DNA from: Streptomyces sp. TRM68416
Lineage (GTDB): Bacteria > Actinomycetota > Actinomycetes > Streptomycetales > Streptomycetaceae
Direction of reading: 5' to 3'
Length of the DNA stretch: 64,000 bases
Assembly (NCBI RefSeq): GCF_014596915.1
Contig: NZ_JACVWU010000011.1
Location: forward strand, 211,918-275,917
This document shows positions 49,301-57,825 of this stretch, piece by piece. A program made the position numbers and the translations under genes. The notes beneath the pieces are model-generated. The model was not told the DNA's origin. It saw nothing but the letters and a program-made list of their open reading frames with translations, and did not search any database. Position 1 is the stretch's first letter. Each line of letters begins with the position of its first letter.

Positions 49301-49978
49301 GACACCGCCGACGAGGGCTGGACGGCCACCCTGGACGGCCGGCCGCTCACCCGCACCACGGTCGACGGCTGGGCCCAGGGCTTCGAACTCCCCGCCTCCG
49401 GCGGCAGACTCGACGTCACCTACGACGAACCGATCGGCCACACCGCCTGGCTGTGGGCCCAGGGGTTCCTCGCCCTCGTCCTCGTCGTCCTCGCGCTGCC
49501 CGGCCGCCGCCGCGACATCGACGACGACCTGCCCGAGGAGCAGCCCGTCCCGGCCCAGGCCGTGGCCGGCGAGGGCCGCCGCGCCCGCCGCCTGCGCGCC
49601 CAGGCCGAGGCCGAGGAGGCGGGCAGCCCCGACGAGTTCCCGGCACCCCCGCAGGAGGCCCCCGCGGCCGTCCCGCAGCAGCAGCCCTACGGCGACTGGG
49701 ACACCCCGAGCTACGCGGGCGCCCCCGAGTACGGCGAGCACTACCAGCAGGGCCAGGCCTCCCCGGCGGGCGGATACGACCAGAACTACCAGGCCGACCC
49801 GTACCAGGCCGGCCCGTATCAGGCCGACCAGTACGACCCGTACGCGTACGGCGGACAGGCCCCGCAGGGGACGTACGACCAGACCGCCTACGACCCGACG
49901 TACCAGCAGGGCTACGGCGCCGGCTACGACCCGGCGCAGCAGCACGGCAGTGAGCGTCCCGACGGGAGCCAGCAGTGA
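46334..49978 (+). CDS. Very large membrane GT2 glycosyltransferase
   Basis: A 1214-residue protein. The N-terminal GT-A domain (TAVLVSHDGARWLPDALAGL, LLHDDCAP as the metal-binding acidic motif, GMLIRRDVFEQLGGFD) is followed by about 10-12 TM helices (residues ~440-820), an extracytoplasmic beta-rich region, one more TM helix (residues ~1040-1060) and a long cytoplasmic tail with YQADPYQAGPYQADQYDPYA-type repeats rich in Tyr, Gln, Pro and Gly. It probably builds or exports a surface glycan. It is coupled to the DUF5719-like gene (GTGA overlap). This pair follows whiB in many Streptomyces. Confidence 0.9.
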   Translation: MSVHSHTAAHQDASATPEFPRHVVTAVLVSHDGARWLPDALAGLLGQERPVQSVMAADTGSADDSAQLVTDALGPDRVLHLARRTGFGQAVEEACRTAPVLTPDDLPYLKRPSGWDPVTRSWRDDAYDLPELPHGEPVQWLWLLHDDCAPEPDALAQLLRVVDNELELGRDDVAVVGPKLRGWYDRRQLLEVGVSIANSGRRWTGLDRREQDQGQHDHVRSVLSVSTAGMLIRRDVFEQLGGFDRRLPLMRDDVDLCWRAQAAGHRVLVAPEAVVRHAEAASRERRTVDCAGRTTASPHKVDKAGAVYTLLVNTRTATLPWVLVRLLLGTVLRTLAYLVGKVPGQAVDEIRGLLSVLLRPERIVAGRRHRGRPAVDKSELRPLFPPPGATVRATVEQAAGDLFGSSDPEATSGAGRHGGGIESGPGGDDADFLEVEQFARLKRIARKPGPVLFVVLLLVSLAACRALLGGGALAGGALLPAPADSAELWSRYLDAWHPVGAGGTPSAPPYLAIVAMLASVLFGSAGLAVTLLLVCSVPLAGLAAYFASRPLVESRLLRAWAAVAYAFLPAATGALAGGRIGTAVLAILLPLLARAGVAAAGLANTAGTRGTWRATWAYALLLTITTAFTPIVWPIALLLGIGLLAVRRTDITAYGLRFLAQLGTPLLVLAPWSLTLLPFGFFEEAGLEYGSSAASALDLLGASPGGPGTAGGLLLIGVVLAALAALLRSERRAAILTAWTVALLGLVFAVLSNGSTWAGPATLVYGIALLAAGVLGADGARARVAEQSFGWRQPVAALIALAAAAGPLLAAAGWMIRGADGPLRLRDDAAQVPAFVAEESGNRDQTRTLVLDSDSTARVGYVLVRGSGAHLGDAELAAAGGGNSRLDKVVANLVAGSGADQADQLGRFAVGYVLVHQGAPREVTRVLDATPGLKRLSEQQGSALWRVNQDVARATVVGRSGEPQPVAAGPVEIHTTIPEGAEGRVLRLADTADEGWTATLDGRPLTRTTVDGWAQGFELPASGGRLDVTYDEPIGHTAWLWAQGFLALVLVVLALPGRRRDIDDDLPEEQPVPAQAVAGEGRRARRLRAQAEAEEAGSPDEFPAPPQEAPAAVPQQQPYGDWDTPSYAGAPEYGEHYQQGQASPAGGYDQNYQADPYQAGPYQADQYDPYAYGGQAPQGTYDQTAYDPTYQQGYGAGYDPAQQHGSERPDGSQQ

Positions 49979-51450
49979 ACCGCCCCACCCTCTCCCTGAT
50001 CGCCGGCGTGGCCGCACTCGCCGCCGTCACCGGGTTCGCCGTGCTGAACGCCCCGCAGACGCCGGGTACGGACACCGCCAAGGCGGCCGCCGAACTGCCC
50101 GTGGAGCGCACCAGCCTGCTGTGCCCGGCGCCCAGCACCTCCGACCTCGCCGAGACGACGTACACCTCCTTCACGCCCGTCACCAAGGGCACGCGCAGCG
50201 ACGGCAAGGCCGAACTACGGGCCGCCACCGGAGGGACGGGCAAGCAGGACAAGGCCGGCAAGCCCGTCCTGGAGCCCAAGGAGCCGGGCACCCCGGTCAC
50301 CGGGGACGCCTCCGGCGGCGACTCGCCCGCGCTCGTCGGCACCGCCGAGGGCAGGTTCGCGCCCGGCTGGACCGTCCAGGCGACCACGAAGGTCACCGCG
50401 GGCACCGGCCGCGGCCTCCAGGGCGTCAACTGCACCGCGCCCGACACGGAGTTCTGGTTCCCCGGCGCGAGCACCGCGGCCGACCGCACGGACTACGTGC
50501 ACCTGACCAACCCGGACGACTCCGCCGCCGTGGTGGACATCGAGCTCTACGGCGAGGACGGCGCCCTGGAGACGAACATCCCGGACGGCATCACCGTCCG
50601 GCCGCACTCCACCGAGCCGGTCCTGCTGTCCACGCTCGTCGACGAGAAGCAGACCGACGTCACCGTGCACGTCACGGTCCGCAGCGGACGCGTCGGCGCG
50701 GCGGTGCAGGCCCTGGACGACAAGCTCGGCGGCGACTGGATCGCGGCCGCCGCGGACCCGGCGAGCGGCCTCGTCCTGCCGGGCATCCCCGAGGACGCCA
50801 CGGCCGTACGCCTGATCGCCTTCACCCCCGGCGGCGCGGACGCCGACCTCAAGCTCCAACTGGCCTCCCCGACCGGCCTGATCAGCCCCGCGGGCAACGA
50901 GACACTGCACGTGAAGTCGGGCATGACGTCCGCCGTCGACCTCGGCGACATCACGCGCGGGGAGGCGGGTTCGGTAGTCCTGACCCCCACGGACCGGTCG
51001 GTCCCGGTGGTCGCCGCGCTCCGCGTCGTACGCGGCAAGGGCGCCGACCAGGAGACGGCGTTCATCCCCGCCACCCGGCCGGTCGGCACGCGCGCGTCCG
51101 TCGCCGAGAACACCGCCAAGGGCTCGGCCCTCTCCCTCACCGCCCCCACCGCCACGGCCCAGGTCAAGGTGACCGCGTCGGCGGGCAGCGGCGGTGGCAC
51201 GGCGGCCTCGAAGACGTACACGATCAAGAAGGGCACGACCCAGCGGATCGAGCTGCCGGCCCCGGCCGGCCTGAAGGGCACCTACGCGCTCACGGTCGAG
51301 ACGGTCTCGGGCGGCCCGGTCCACGGCTCCCGCACCCTGACCGCCGCCCAGGGCGACGTCCCCGCCTTCACCGTCCAGGCCCTGCCGGACGACCGCGGGA
51401 CGGTGGAGGTACCGGCGGCGGAGGAGGACCTGTCGGTGCTGCAGAAGTAG
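49975..51450 (+). CDS. Secreted DUF5719-like protein
   Basis: A 491-residue exported protein with a signal peptide or N-terminal anchor (SLIAGVAALAAVTGFAVL) and a beta-rich body. One cysteine pair is likely, from CPAPSTSD near the N-terminus and GVNCTAPDTEFWFPGAS; the latter stretch and VHLTNPDDSAAVVDIELYGE mark the DUF5719 pattern. The start overlaps the glycosyltransferase stop, so the two are made together and may form a complex at the outer face of the membrane. The role is unknown. Confidence 0.85.
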   Translation: MNRPTLSLIAGVAALAAVTGFAVLNAPQTPGTDTAKAAAELPVERTSLLCPAPSTSDLAETTYTSFTPVTKGTRSDGKAELRAATGGTGKQDKAGKPVLEPKEPGTPVTGDASGGDSPALVGTAEGRFAPGWTVQATTKVTAGTGRGLQGVNCTAPDTEFWFPGASTAADRTDYVHLTNPDDSAAVVDIELYGEDGALETNIPDGITVRPHSTEPVLLSTLVDEKQTDVTVHVTVRSGRVGAAVQALDDKLGGDWIAAAADPASGLVLPGIPEDATAVRLIAFTPGGADADLKLQLASPTGLISPAGNETLHVKSGMTSAVDLGDITRGEAGSVVLTPTDRSVPVVAALRVVRGKGADQETAFIPATRPVGTRASVAENTAKGSALSLTAPTATAQVKVTASAGSGGGTAASKTYTIKKGTTQRIELPAPAGLKGTYALTVETVSGGPVHGSRTLTAAQGDVPAFTVQALPDDRGTVEVPAAEEDLSVLQK

Positions 51451-51479
51451 CGTGGCGCCGCTCGGCCGGGGCTCCCGGC

Positions 51480-51929
51480 TCAGTCCTCCCCGTAGCGCGG
51501 ATCCACCGTCTCCGGGGTGAGCCCCAGCAGTTCGGCCACCTGCTCGACGACCACCTCGTGCACCAGCGCCGCCCGCTCGTCCCGCCCCTTCGTGCGGATC
51601 TCGACGGGCCGCCGGTAGATGACCACGCGCGCGGGGCGTCCCTCGCGCGCGGAGATCGTTCCGCCGAGGGGCACGGCCTCGTCGTTCCAGGCCTGCCCGG
51701 GTCCGTTCAGCGGGGGGACCTCCAGGACCAGGAAGTCGATGTCGGCGAGCTGCGGCCACCGCCGCTCCAGCCGCTCCACGGAGTCCTGGACCAGGTCCGC
51801 GAACGCGTCGGCACGGCTCGCGGCGAGCGGCACCTGCGGCGGCGCGATCGGCCCGCGCATGCCCCGCCCGTGGCGATCACGACGTCGGGGCCCGGGGCCT
51901 GCGGCACGGGGCGGTACGGAGTTGTCCAT
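51480..51929 (-). CDS. Metallopeptidase-family (zincin-like) protein with altered motif
   Basis: A 149-residue protein of the actinobacterial family with a central VVIYRRPVEIRTKG and a helix reading ALVHEVVVEQVAELLGL. The usual zincin motif is HExxH; here the second histidine is Val (HEVVV), so a standard active site is absent. The N-terminus is Arg/Gly/Pro-rich and disordered. From memory, the mycobacterial counterpart is Rv3259, beside whiB2. I chose the ATG at 51929; a GTG at 51932 is equally possible. Confidence 0.75.
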   Translation of the reverse strand: MDNSVPPRAAGPGPRRRDRHGRGMRGPIAPPQVPLAASRADAFADLVQDSVERLERRWPQLADIDFLVLEVPPLNGPGQAWNDEAVPLGGTISAREGRPARVVIYRRPVEIRTKGRDERAALVHEVVVEQVAELLGLTPETVDPRYGED

Positions 51930-52272
51930 CACTGGGGAAGCGTAGTCCTCACCGGAACCTGACGCCGGGCCCCACACGGCGACGGGACCACCGCGCGACC
52001 GCCCCGCGGGTCATGTCGCCGGATGACCATTCCAGCCAAGATTGGGCTCGTTTCCGTATCCCCGTAAGACCGTCGATCTCAAGGCACTTGACCAGGTTTG
52101 TACCGAGTGGTGACCGGATCCAGTATCGTCCGGCCGTCCGAAAACAGCCGTTCGTGCAGGTCAGGAAGGTGTGTCAGAAGAGGGGTGCGGGACGCTCCGC
52201 AATACGACACGGTGGAGTGACCTGGAGGAGAGTCGTCGCGGCCCGCTCAAGAGTGCGGTACCGTCCAACGTC
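51930..52272. other. Noncoding region upstream of the DUF3499-like gene
   Basis: Between divergent genes. It contains TTGACC (about 52088) and other weak promoter-like hexamers. An in-frame GTG at 52171 would extend the next gene by 34 residues with no family match, so I treat it as noncoding. Confidence 0.5.
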
Positions 52273-52647
52273 GTGAGCCCTGTACGTCGCTGTTCGCGCA
52301 CCGCTTGCGGCCGTCCCGCCGTCGCGACGCTGACGTACGTCTACGCCGACTCGACCGCGGTCCTCGGCCCGCTCGCCACCTACGCCGAACCCCACTGCTA
52401 CGACCTGTGCGCCGAGCACTCCGAGCGCCTCACCGCCCCCCGCGGCTGGGAGGTCGTCCGCCTCCTCGACGGCTCGGCTCCCGCCCGCCCCAGCGGCGAC
52501 GACCTGGAGGCCCTGGCCAACGCCGTGCGCGAGGCGGCCCGCCCGCAGGAGCGCGCGGCGGAGGCCGGCGGCGGAGCCCGGGCGGCGGACCCCATGGAGG
52601 TCGCGCGCCGCGGCCACCTGCGCGTACTGCGCTCGCCGGACAACTGA
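52273..52647 (+). CDS. DUF3499-like zinc-ribbon protein
   Basis: A 124-residue protein beginning SPVRRCSRTACGRPAVATLT and continuing YAEPHCYDLCAEHSERLTAP. Cysteine pairs in CSRTAC and CYDLC can form a zinc ribbon. This is the actinobacterial DUF3499 pattern found next to manB. The start is the GTG at 52273, which opens the conserved part. No Shine-Dalgarno is seen, so a leaderless transcript is possible. The function is unknown. Confidence 0.8.
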   Translation: MSPVRRCSRTACGRPAVATLTYVYADSTAVLGPLATYAEPHCYDLCAEHSERLTAPRGWEVVRLLDGSAPARPSGDDLEALANAVREAARPQERAAEAGGGARAADPMEVARRGHLRVLRSPDN

Positions 52648-52818
52648 GTCCGGGCCGCCTTTTCCTGCCGTCCTCCGACGGACCGCGCCTCTCCCGGGCC
52701 CGATGCGGCCCTGACCTGTGAGGTTACGTCTGTGATTCCAGTCGGGGTCCGCGCACCGCGGTGTCAGTCCGTGCGGGTAGTTTGTGAAGACCGACAGGAC
52801 TTTTCAGGAAGGTTGGCC

Positions 52819-54183
52819 GTGGCTGCTGATCTGTCACAGCTCGTGAAGGCTTACGACGTACGCGGCGTCGTCCCCGACCAGTGGGACGAGACGCTCGCCG
52901 AGCTGTTCGGGGCGGCCTTCGCCCGCGTGACCGGCGCGACGGCGATCGTGACCGGACACGACATGCGCCCCTCGTCCCCGGGCCTGGCCGGCGCCTTCGC
53001 GCGCGGAGCGGCCGCGCAGGGCGTCGACGTGACCGAGATCGGCCTGTGCTCGACCGACCAGCTGTACTACGCCTCCGGTGCGCTGGACCTGCCGGGCGCG
53101 ATGTTCACGGCCTCCCACAACCCGGCCCAGTACAACGGCATCAAGATGTGCCGCGCGGGCGCGGCGCCGGTGGGCCAGGACACGGGCCTGTCCGAGATCC
53201 GCGAGCTGGTCGAGCGCTGGACGGACGAGGGCGCCCCCGCGCCGGCGGCCACGACGGGCACGATCACGCAGCGCGAGACGTTGGAGGACTACGCGGCCCA
53301 CCTCCGCTCGCTCGTGGACCTGACCTCCATCCGCCCTCTGAAGGTCGTCGTCGACGCGGGCAACGGCATGGGCGGGCACACCGTCCCCACGGTCTTCGCC
53401 GGCCTGCCCCTGGACCTGGTCCCGATGTACTTCGAGCTGGACGGCACCTTCCCCAACCACGAGGCCAACCCGCTCGACCCGGCGAACCTCGTCGACCTCC
53501 AGAAGCGCGTCCGCGAGGAGTCTGCCGACCTCGGTATCGCCTTCGACGGCGACGCCGACCGCTGCTTCGTCGTCGACCGCAACGGCGACCCGGTCTCCCC
53601 GTCCGCCATCACCGCCCTGGTCGCCGCGCGCGAACTCGCCCGGCACGGCGGCAAGGGCACGATCATCCACAACCTGATCACCTCCTGGTCGGTCCCGGAG
53701 GTCGTCAGGGAGAACGGCGGCACCCCGGTCCGCACCCGCGTCGGCCACTCCTTCATCAAGGCCGAGATGGCCCGCACCGGCGCGATCTTCGGCGGCGAGC
53801 ACTCCGCCCACTACTACTTCGCCGACTTCTGGAACGCCGACACGGGCATGCTGGCCGCCCTCCACGTCCTTGCGGCCCTCGGCGGCCAGGACGGCCCGCT
53901 CTCCGACCTCGTCGCCCAGTACGACCGCTACGTCGGCTCCGGCGAGATCAACTCCACCGTCGCCGACCAGTCGGACCGCCTCGCCGCGATCCGCTCCGCG
54001 TACGAGTCCCGCCCCGACGTCACCTTCGACGACCTCGACGGCCTCACCGTCTCCTCCACCGACTGGTGGTTCAACGTCCGCCCCTCCAACACAGAACCCC
54101 TCCTCCGCCTCAACGCCGAGGCCCGCGACGAGCCCACGATGACCAAACTCCGCGACGAGGTCCTGGCCATCATCAGAGCCTGA
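52819..54183 (+). CDS. manB: Phosphomannomutase/phosphoglucomutase ManB
   Basis: A 454-residue alpha-D-phosphohexomutase. The catalytic phosphoserine is in TASHNPAQYNGIK, the magnesium loop is IAFDGDADRCF, the sugar-binding loop GGEHSAHYYF and the phosphate-binding loop RPSNTEPLLRL. It interconverts mannose-6-phosphate and mannose-1-phosphate, feeding the nucleotidyltransferase at 39934. The GTG at 52819 follows AGGAAGG. Mycobacterial synteny (DUF3499, manB, SIS protein, manA) supports the assignment. Confidence 0.94.
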   Translation: MAADLSQLVKAYDVRGVVPDQWDETLAELFGAAFARVTGATAIVTGHDMRPSSPGLAGAFARGAAAQGVDVTEIGLCSTDQLYYASGALDLPGAMFTASHNPAQYNGIKMCRAGAAPVGQDTGLSEIRELVERWTDEGAPAPAATTGTITQRETLEDYAAHLRSLVDLTSIRPLKVVVDAGNGMGGHTVPTVFAGLPLDLVPMYFELDGTFPNHEANPLDPANLVDLQKRVREESADLGIAFDGDADRCFVVDRNGDPVSPSAITALVAARELARHGGKGTIIHNLITSWSVPEVVRENGGTPVRTRVGHSFIKAEMARTGAIFGGEHSAHYYFADFWNADTGMLAALHVLAALGGQDGPLSDLVAQYDRYVGSGEINSTVADQSDRLAAIRSAYESRPDVTFDDLDGLTVSSTDWWFNVRPSNTEPLLRLNAEARDEPTMTKLRDEVLAIIRA

Positions 54184-54244
54184 CCCCCACCCGTGGAGGC
54201 GCCCCCTGCGACTCACCAGCCCGCCACCCCCGGTCAGTGCCACT

Positions 54245-54893
54245 CAGCCCGTCCGGCGTTTGAGGACGAGGCCCGTTCAGGACCGATGGGGGGCCGGGGG
54301 CGAAGCCCCCGTGCGGGGCCCAGCCCCGAAGCCCTGGGCGAGTCTCAGGGGGCGGAGCCCTGCGGCGGTTCCAGGGGACGGAACCCTCCGGCGGGGTGCA
54401 GAACGGAGCCCTGGGTGAGTTTCAGGGGGACGGGACCCTCTGGTGGGGTGCAGGGGTGCAGGGGTGCAGGGGTGCAGGGGTGCAGGGGTGCAGGGGTGCA
54501 GGGGCGGAGCCTCGCGGGGGTCTGGGGGCGGATCTCTCGGGTGGGGTGCAGGGACGAAGCCCTGGGTGAGTTTCAGGGGACGGGACCCTGCGGCGGGGTG
54601 CAGGGCGGAGTCTCACGGGGGTTGTGCGGTGCGGATCCCTCGGGTGGGGTGCAGGGACGAAGCCCCACGGGGTTTTGGAGACGAAGCCCCACGGGGTTTT
54701 GCGGGGGCGGAGCCCTCCGGTGGGGGCGCAGGGGCGGAGCCTCGCGGAGGTTTTGAGGGGCGGATCCCCTGGGGAGGGGTGCGGGGGACGTAGTCCCCGC
54801 CCGGGGTTCAGGGGGCGGAGCCCCCTGGGCGGGGTCGAAGGGGCGGCAGCCCCTGGGGATGGGACGGGTAGGGGCGGCGGGGGCGAAAAACCA
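54245..54893 (+). repeat. Dispersed hairpin element, copy 3, expanded
   Basis: It starts with the same 28-base block as copy 2, then about ten modules of the type GGGGxCGxAGCCCC plus GGGGTGCAGG or GTTTCAGGGG spacers, and ends in the fixed tail. The last 91 bases are identical to copy 1. It is about five times longer than the other copies. Confidence 0.88.
54445..54500 (+). repeat. 8-bp tandem repeat, 7 copies
   Basis: Seven exact copies of GGGGTGCA inside copy 3 of the hairpin element. The sharp repetition suggests recent slippage. Confidence 0.95.
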
Positions 54894-55020
54894 ACCCCAC
54901 CGCCCACCCCGGCACCCCACCCCCACCGGCGGTAACCTGACCAGGCACATCCACACACGCAGACGTCCGCACACGCACACGCACACGCACGTGCACGCGC
55001 ACCGCCCGAAGGGACCCCCC

Positions 55021-55191
55021 ATGCCGCTCGAATCCGGCCTCCTGGAGATCCTCGCCTGCCCGGCCTGCCACGCCCCCCTCAAGGAGCAGGACACCGAGCT
55101 GATCTGCACCGGCCAGGACTGCGGCCTGGCGTACCCGATCCGCGACGGCATCCCCGTCCTGCTCGTCGACGAGGCCCGCCGCCCGGCGTAA
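55021..55191 (+). CDS. Trm112-like zinc-ribbon protein (UPF0434)
   Basis: A 56-residue protein: LLEILACPACHAPLKEQD, ELICTGQDCGLAYPIRDGIPVLL. Two cysteine pairs form a zinc ribbon. Members of this family stabilise methyltransferases or accompany lipid or sugar enzymes. The ATG has AAGGGA upstream. It is the first gene of the group SIS protein-manA on the same strand. Confidence 0.88.
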   Translation: MPLESGLLEILACPACHAPLKEQDTELICTGQDCGLAYPIRDGIPVLLVDEARRPA

Positions 55192-55291
55192 CAACGCCGG
55201 AAGCCCACACAGACCCGCCCCGCAGAGCGCCCAAACGCAGACGCCCAGACGCCCAGACGCAGACGCCCCGGCGAATCGGAGGCTGCCGCCC

Positions 55292-56419
55292 ATGCTCGAC
55301 GAATCGCTGCTCGACGCCCCCGAGGCACTCTCGGAGGCCGACCGCCGCGCCCTCCTCCGCGGCGCCGCCGAAGCCGGCGCCCGAGTCCGCACAGCCACCC
55401 GCCACGCCGCCGAGGCCGGCGTCACGGACCTCAAACCCGACGGCCGCCCCCGCGCCGTACTCATTGCAGGCCCCGGCGCCGCCGCCATCTGCGTGGCCGA
55501 CCTCCTCGGTACCCTCGCCGGCCCGGGCAGCCCCGTCACCCGCCTCGCCCCCTCCGGCGTCGCCCCCGCCGCAGGCGCCCTGCGCTGGGAACTCCCCGGC
55601 TGGGCCGGCTCGGTCGACCTACTCCTGATCACCACCCCGGACGGCACCGAACCAGGCCTGTCCCTCCTCGCCGAACAGGCCTACCGCCGCGGCTGCACGG
55701 TCGTGGCCGTCGCCCCGCCCCGCACCCCGCTCGCGGAAGCCCTCGACGGCGCCCACGGCCTGTTCGTCCCCATGGCGACCGCCCCGTACGAACAGGACGA
55801 ACCCCTCGCCGCGTCCGCCCCCGGCGTCCTGTGGGCCCTGCTGACCCCCCTCCTGGCCCTCCTCGACCGCGTCGGCCTGCTCACCGCCCCGCCCGACGCA
55901 CTCGACAAGGTCGCCGACCGCCTCGACCACGTCGCCGAACGCTGCGGCCCCGCCATCGCGACCTACAGCAACCCGGCGAAGACCCTGGCCGCCGAACTCG
56001 CCGACGCCCTCCCGGTGATCTGGACCGAGGGCACCTCGGCCGGCCCGGCGGGCCGCCGCTTCGCCGCCGCCCTCGCCGAACTCGCAGGCCGCCCCGCCCT
56101 CGTCGCCGAACTGCCCGAGGCGCTCGCCACACACAGCGCCCTGCTCGCCGGTCCGCTGGCCGCCAGCGCCGACCCCGACGACTTCTTCCGCGACCGCGTG
56201 GAGGAGGCCCCCGCCCTGCACGCGCGCGTGGTGCTCCTGCGCGACCGCCCCAGCGGGGGGCTCAGCGCCGCGCCCGCCGCCCGTGACCTGGCCCTCAGCC
56301 ACGACACGCCGATCAGCGAACTGGAACCCGAAGCCGGCGGCGAGCTGGAGACCCTCGCCGAACTGATCGCCATGACGGATTTCGCCGCCGTTTACCTGGC
56401 GCTCGCTTCGGGAGCCTGA
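55292..56419 (+). CDS. SIS-domain protein, phosphosugar isomerase-like
   Basis: A 375-residue protein with two halves of SIS-like fold (VLIAGPGAAAICVADLLG; LPVIWTEGTSAGPAGRRFAA) and similarity to the C-terminal domain of bifunctional phosphoglucose/phosphomannose isomerases. The catalytic residues of active isomerases are not obvious. It stands between manB and manA, as in mycobacteria, so it may sense or bind mannose phosphates. GGAGG lies upstream of the ATG. Confidence 0.8.
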   Translation: MLDESLLDAPEALSEADRRALLRGAAEAGARVRTATRHAAEAGVTDLKPDGRPRAVLIAGPGAAAICVADLLGTLAGPGSPVTRLAPSGVAPAAGALRWELPGWAGSVDLLLITTPDGTEPGLSLLAEQAYRRGCTVVAVAPPRTPLAEALDGAHGLFVPMATAPYEQDEPLAASAPGVLWALLTPLLALLDRVGLLTAPPDALDKVADRLDHVAERCGPAIATYSNPAKTLAAELADALPVIWTEGTSAGPAGRRFAAALAELAGRPALVAELPEALATHSALLAGPLAASADPDDFFRDRVEEAPALHARVVLLRDRPSGGLSAAPAARDLALSHDTPISELEPEAGGELETLAELIAMTDFAAVYLALASGA

Positions 56420-56521
56420 CCTTGCCCACGACGCCCTGACCGCCGTAGGACGCCCGGCCGCCGCAGCGCCGCACAGCCGCAGCGAAGCGGGGCGCCCCGA
56501 CCGCCGTACAGAAAGAGCTCG

Positions 56522-57673
56522 ATGGACCGCCTCGACAACACCGTCCGCCCCTACGCCTGGGGTTCCACCACCGCGATCCCGCAGCTGCTCGGGGTCGAGC
56601 CCACCGGAGAACCGCAGGCGGAGATGTGGATGGGCGCCCACCCGGGCGCACCCTCGCGCACCGGCCGGGGCACGCTCGTCGACATCATCGACGCGGACCC
56701 GGAGAAGGAGCTCGGCTCGGCGTCCGTCGCCAAGTTCGGCCCGCGGCTGCCCTTCCTGCTCAAGATCCTCGCCGCCGGCGCCCCGCTCTCCCTCCAGGTC
56801 CACCCCGACCTGGAGCAGGCGAAGCAGGGGTACGCGGACGAGGAGCGCCGCGGCATCCCCGTGGACGCCGGCCACCGCAACTACAAGGACGCCAACCACA
56901 AGCCCGAACTCATCTGCGCGCTCACCGAGTTCGACGGCCTGTGCGGTTTCCGCGACCCGGCGCGCGCCGCCGACCTGCTGGACGGCCTCGGCGTCGACTC
57001 CCTCAAGCCGTACGTCGACCTGCTGCACGCCCACCCCGAGGACGCCGCCCTGCGCGAGGTGCTGACGGCGATCCTCACCGCCGACCGGGACGACATGGCC
57101 CACACGGTCACCGAGGCCGCGGCCGCCTGCGCCCGCCTCGGCGGCGACCACGCTCCCTACGCCGACATCGCCCACCACTACCCGGGCGACCCCGGCGTCA
57201 TCGCCGCCATGCTGCTCAACCACGTCCGACTGCAGCCCGGCGAGGCCCTGTTCCTCGGCGCCGGCATCCCGCACGCGTACCTGAACGGCCTCGGCGTCGA
57301 GATCATGGCCAACTCCGACAACGTCCTGCGCTGCGGCCTGACCCCCAAGCACGTCGACGTCCCCGAACTCCTGCGCATCGTCCGCTTCGAGGCCGCCGAC
57401 CCCGGCGTACTGCGCCCGGAGGCCTCCCCGGACGGCGAGGAGGTCTACGAGACCCCCATCGACGAGTTCCGGCTCTCCCGGTACGTCCTCCCGGAGGGCA
57501 CCGCCGCCCACGACCTGACCCGTCCGACCCCGCAGATCCTGCTGTGCACGGCCGGCTCCGTGCGCGCGGGCGAGCACACGCTGGCCCCCGGCGAGTCCGT
57601 CTTCGTACCCGCGGGTGAAAAGGCCGAAGTGTCCGGGAACGGCACTGTGTTCCGGGCGACCGTCGTCGTCTGA
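56522..57673 (+). CDS. manA: Mannose-6-phosphate isomerase, class I (ManA)
   Basis: A 383-residue cupin-fold isomerase. The zinc-site motifs PLSLQVHPD and NHKPELICAL are clear, as are YAWGSTTAIPQLLG at the N-terminus and GAGIPHAYLNGLGVEIMANS. It interconverts fructose-6-phosphate and mannose-6-phosphate, so it supplies ManB. The ATG follows AAAGAG. The gene lies about 100 bases after the SIS gene. Confidence 0.95.
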   Translation: MDRLDNTVRPYAWGSTTAIPQLLGVEPTGEPQAEMWMGAHPGAPSRTGRGTLVDIIDADPEKELGSASVAKFGPRLPFLLKILAAGAPLSLQVHPDLEQAKQGYADEERRGIPVDAGHRNYKDANHKPELICALTEFDGLCGFRDPARAADLLDGLGVDSLKPYVDLLHAHPEDAALREVLTAILTADRDDMAHTVTEAAAACARLGGDHAPYADIAHHYPGDPGVIAAMLLNHVRLQPGEALFLGAGIPHAYLNGLGVEIMANSDNVLRCGLTPKHVDVPELLRIVRFEAADPGVLRPEASPDGEEVYETPIDEFRLSRYVLPEGTAAHDLTRPTPQILLCTAGSVRAGEHTLAPGESVFVPAGEKAEVSGNGTVFRATVVV

Positions 57674-57825
57674 GGCCACCAAGCGAGGGCCCTGCCGGGC
57701 CGCACGGCGGTCCGGCGCTTCACCGTCGTTCCGGGCTGCAACAATGACCCACCGCGAAGGCGGGGCAGACCCCCGCCAGGGGCCAAGCCCTGGACGGCGT
57801 ACGTACGAAGGGACAACGCGACCAC

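Larger units (their letters stand above)
54184..55020. other. Long noncoding region built from repeat units
   Basis: 837 bases without a gene. Most of it is the expanded hairpin element (54245-54893). The last 127 bases hold the promoter region of the Trm112-like gene, including a run of CACACG/CACGCA short repeats (54965-55000). Confidence 0.75.

Noticed and set aside
45794..50017. Very long open frame on the minus strand opposite the large glycosyltransferase
   Set aside because: It is a shadow frame caused by high GC. The translated sequence is Arg/Gly/Ala low-complexity, while the plus strand has clear domains, TM segments and coupled neighbours.
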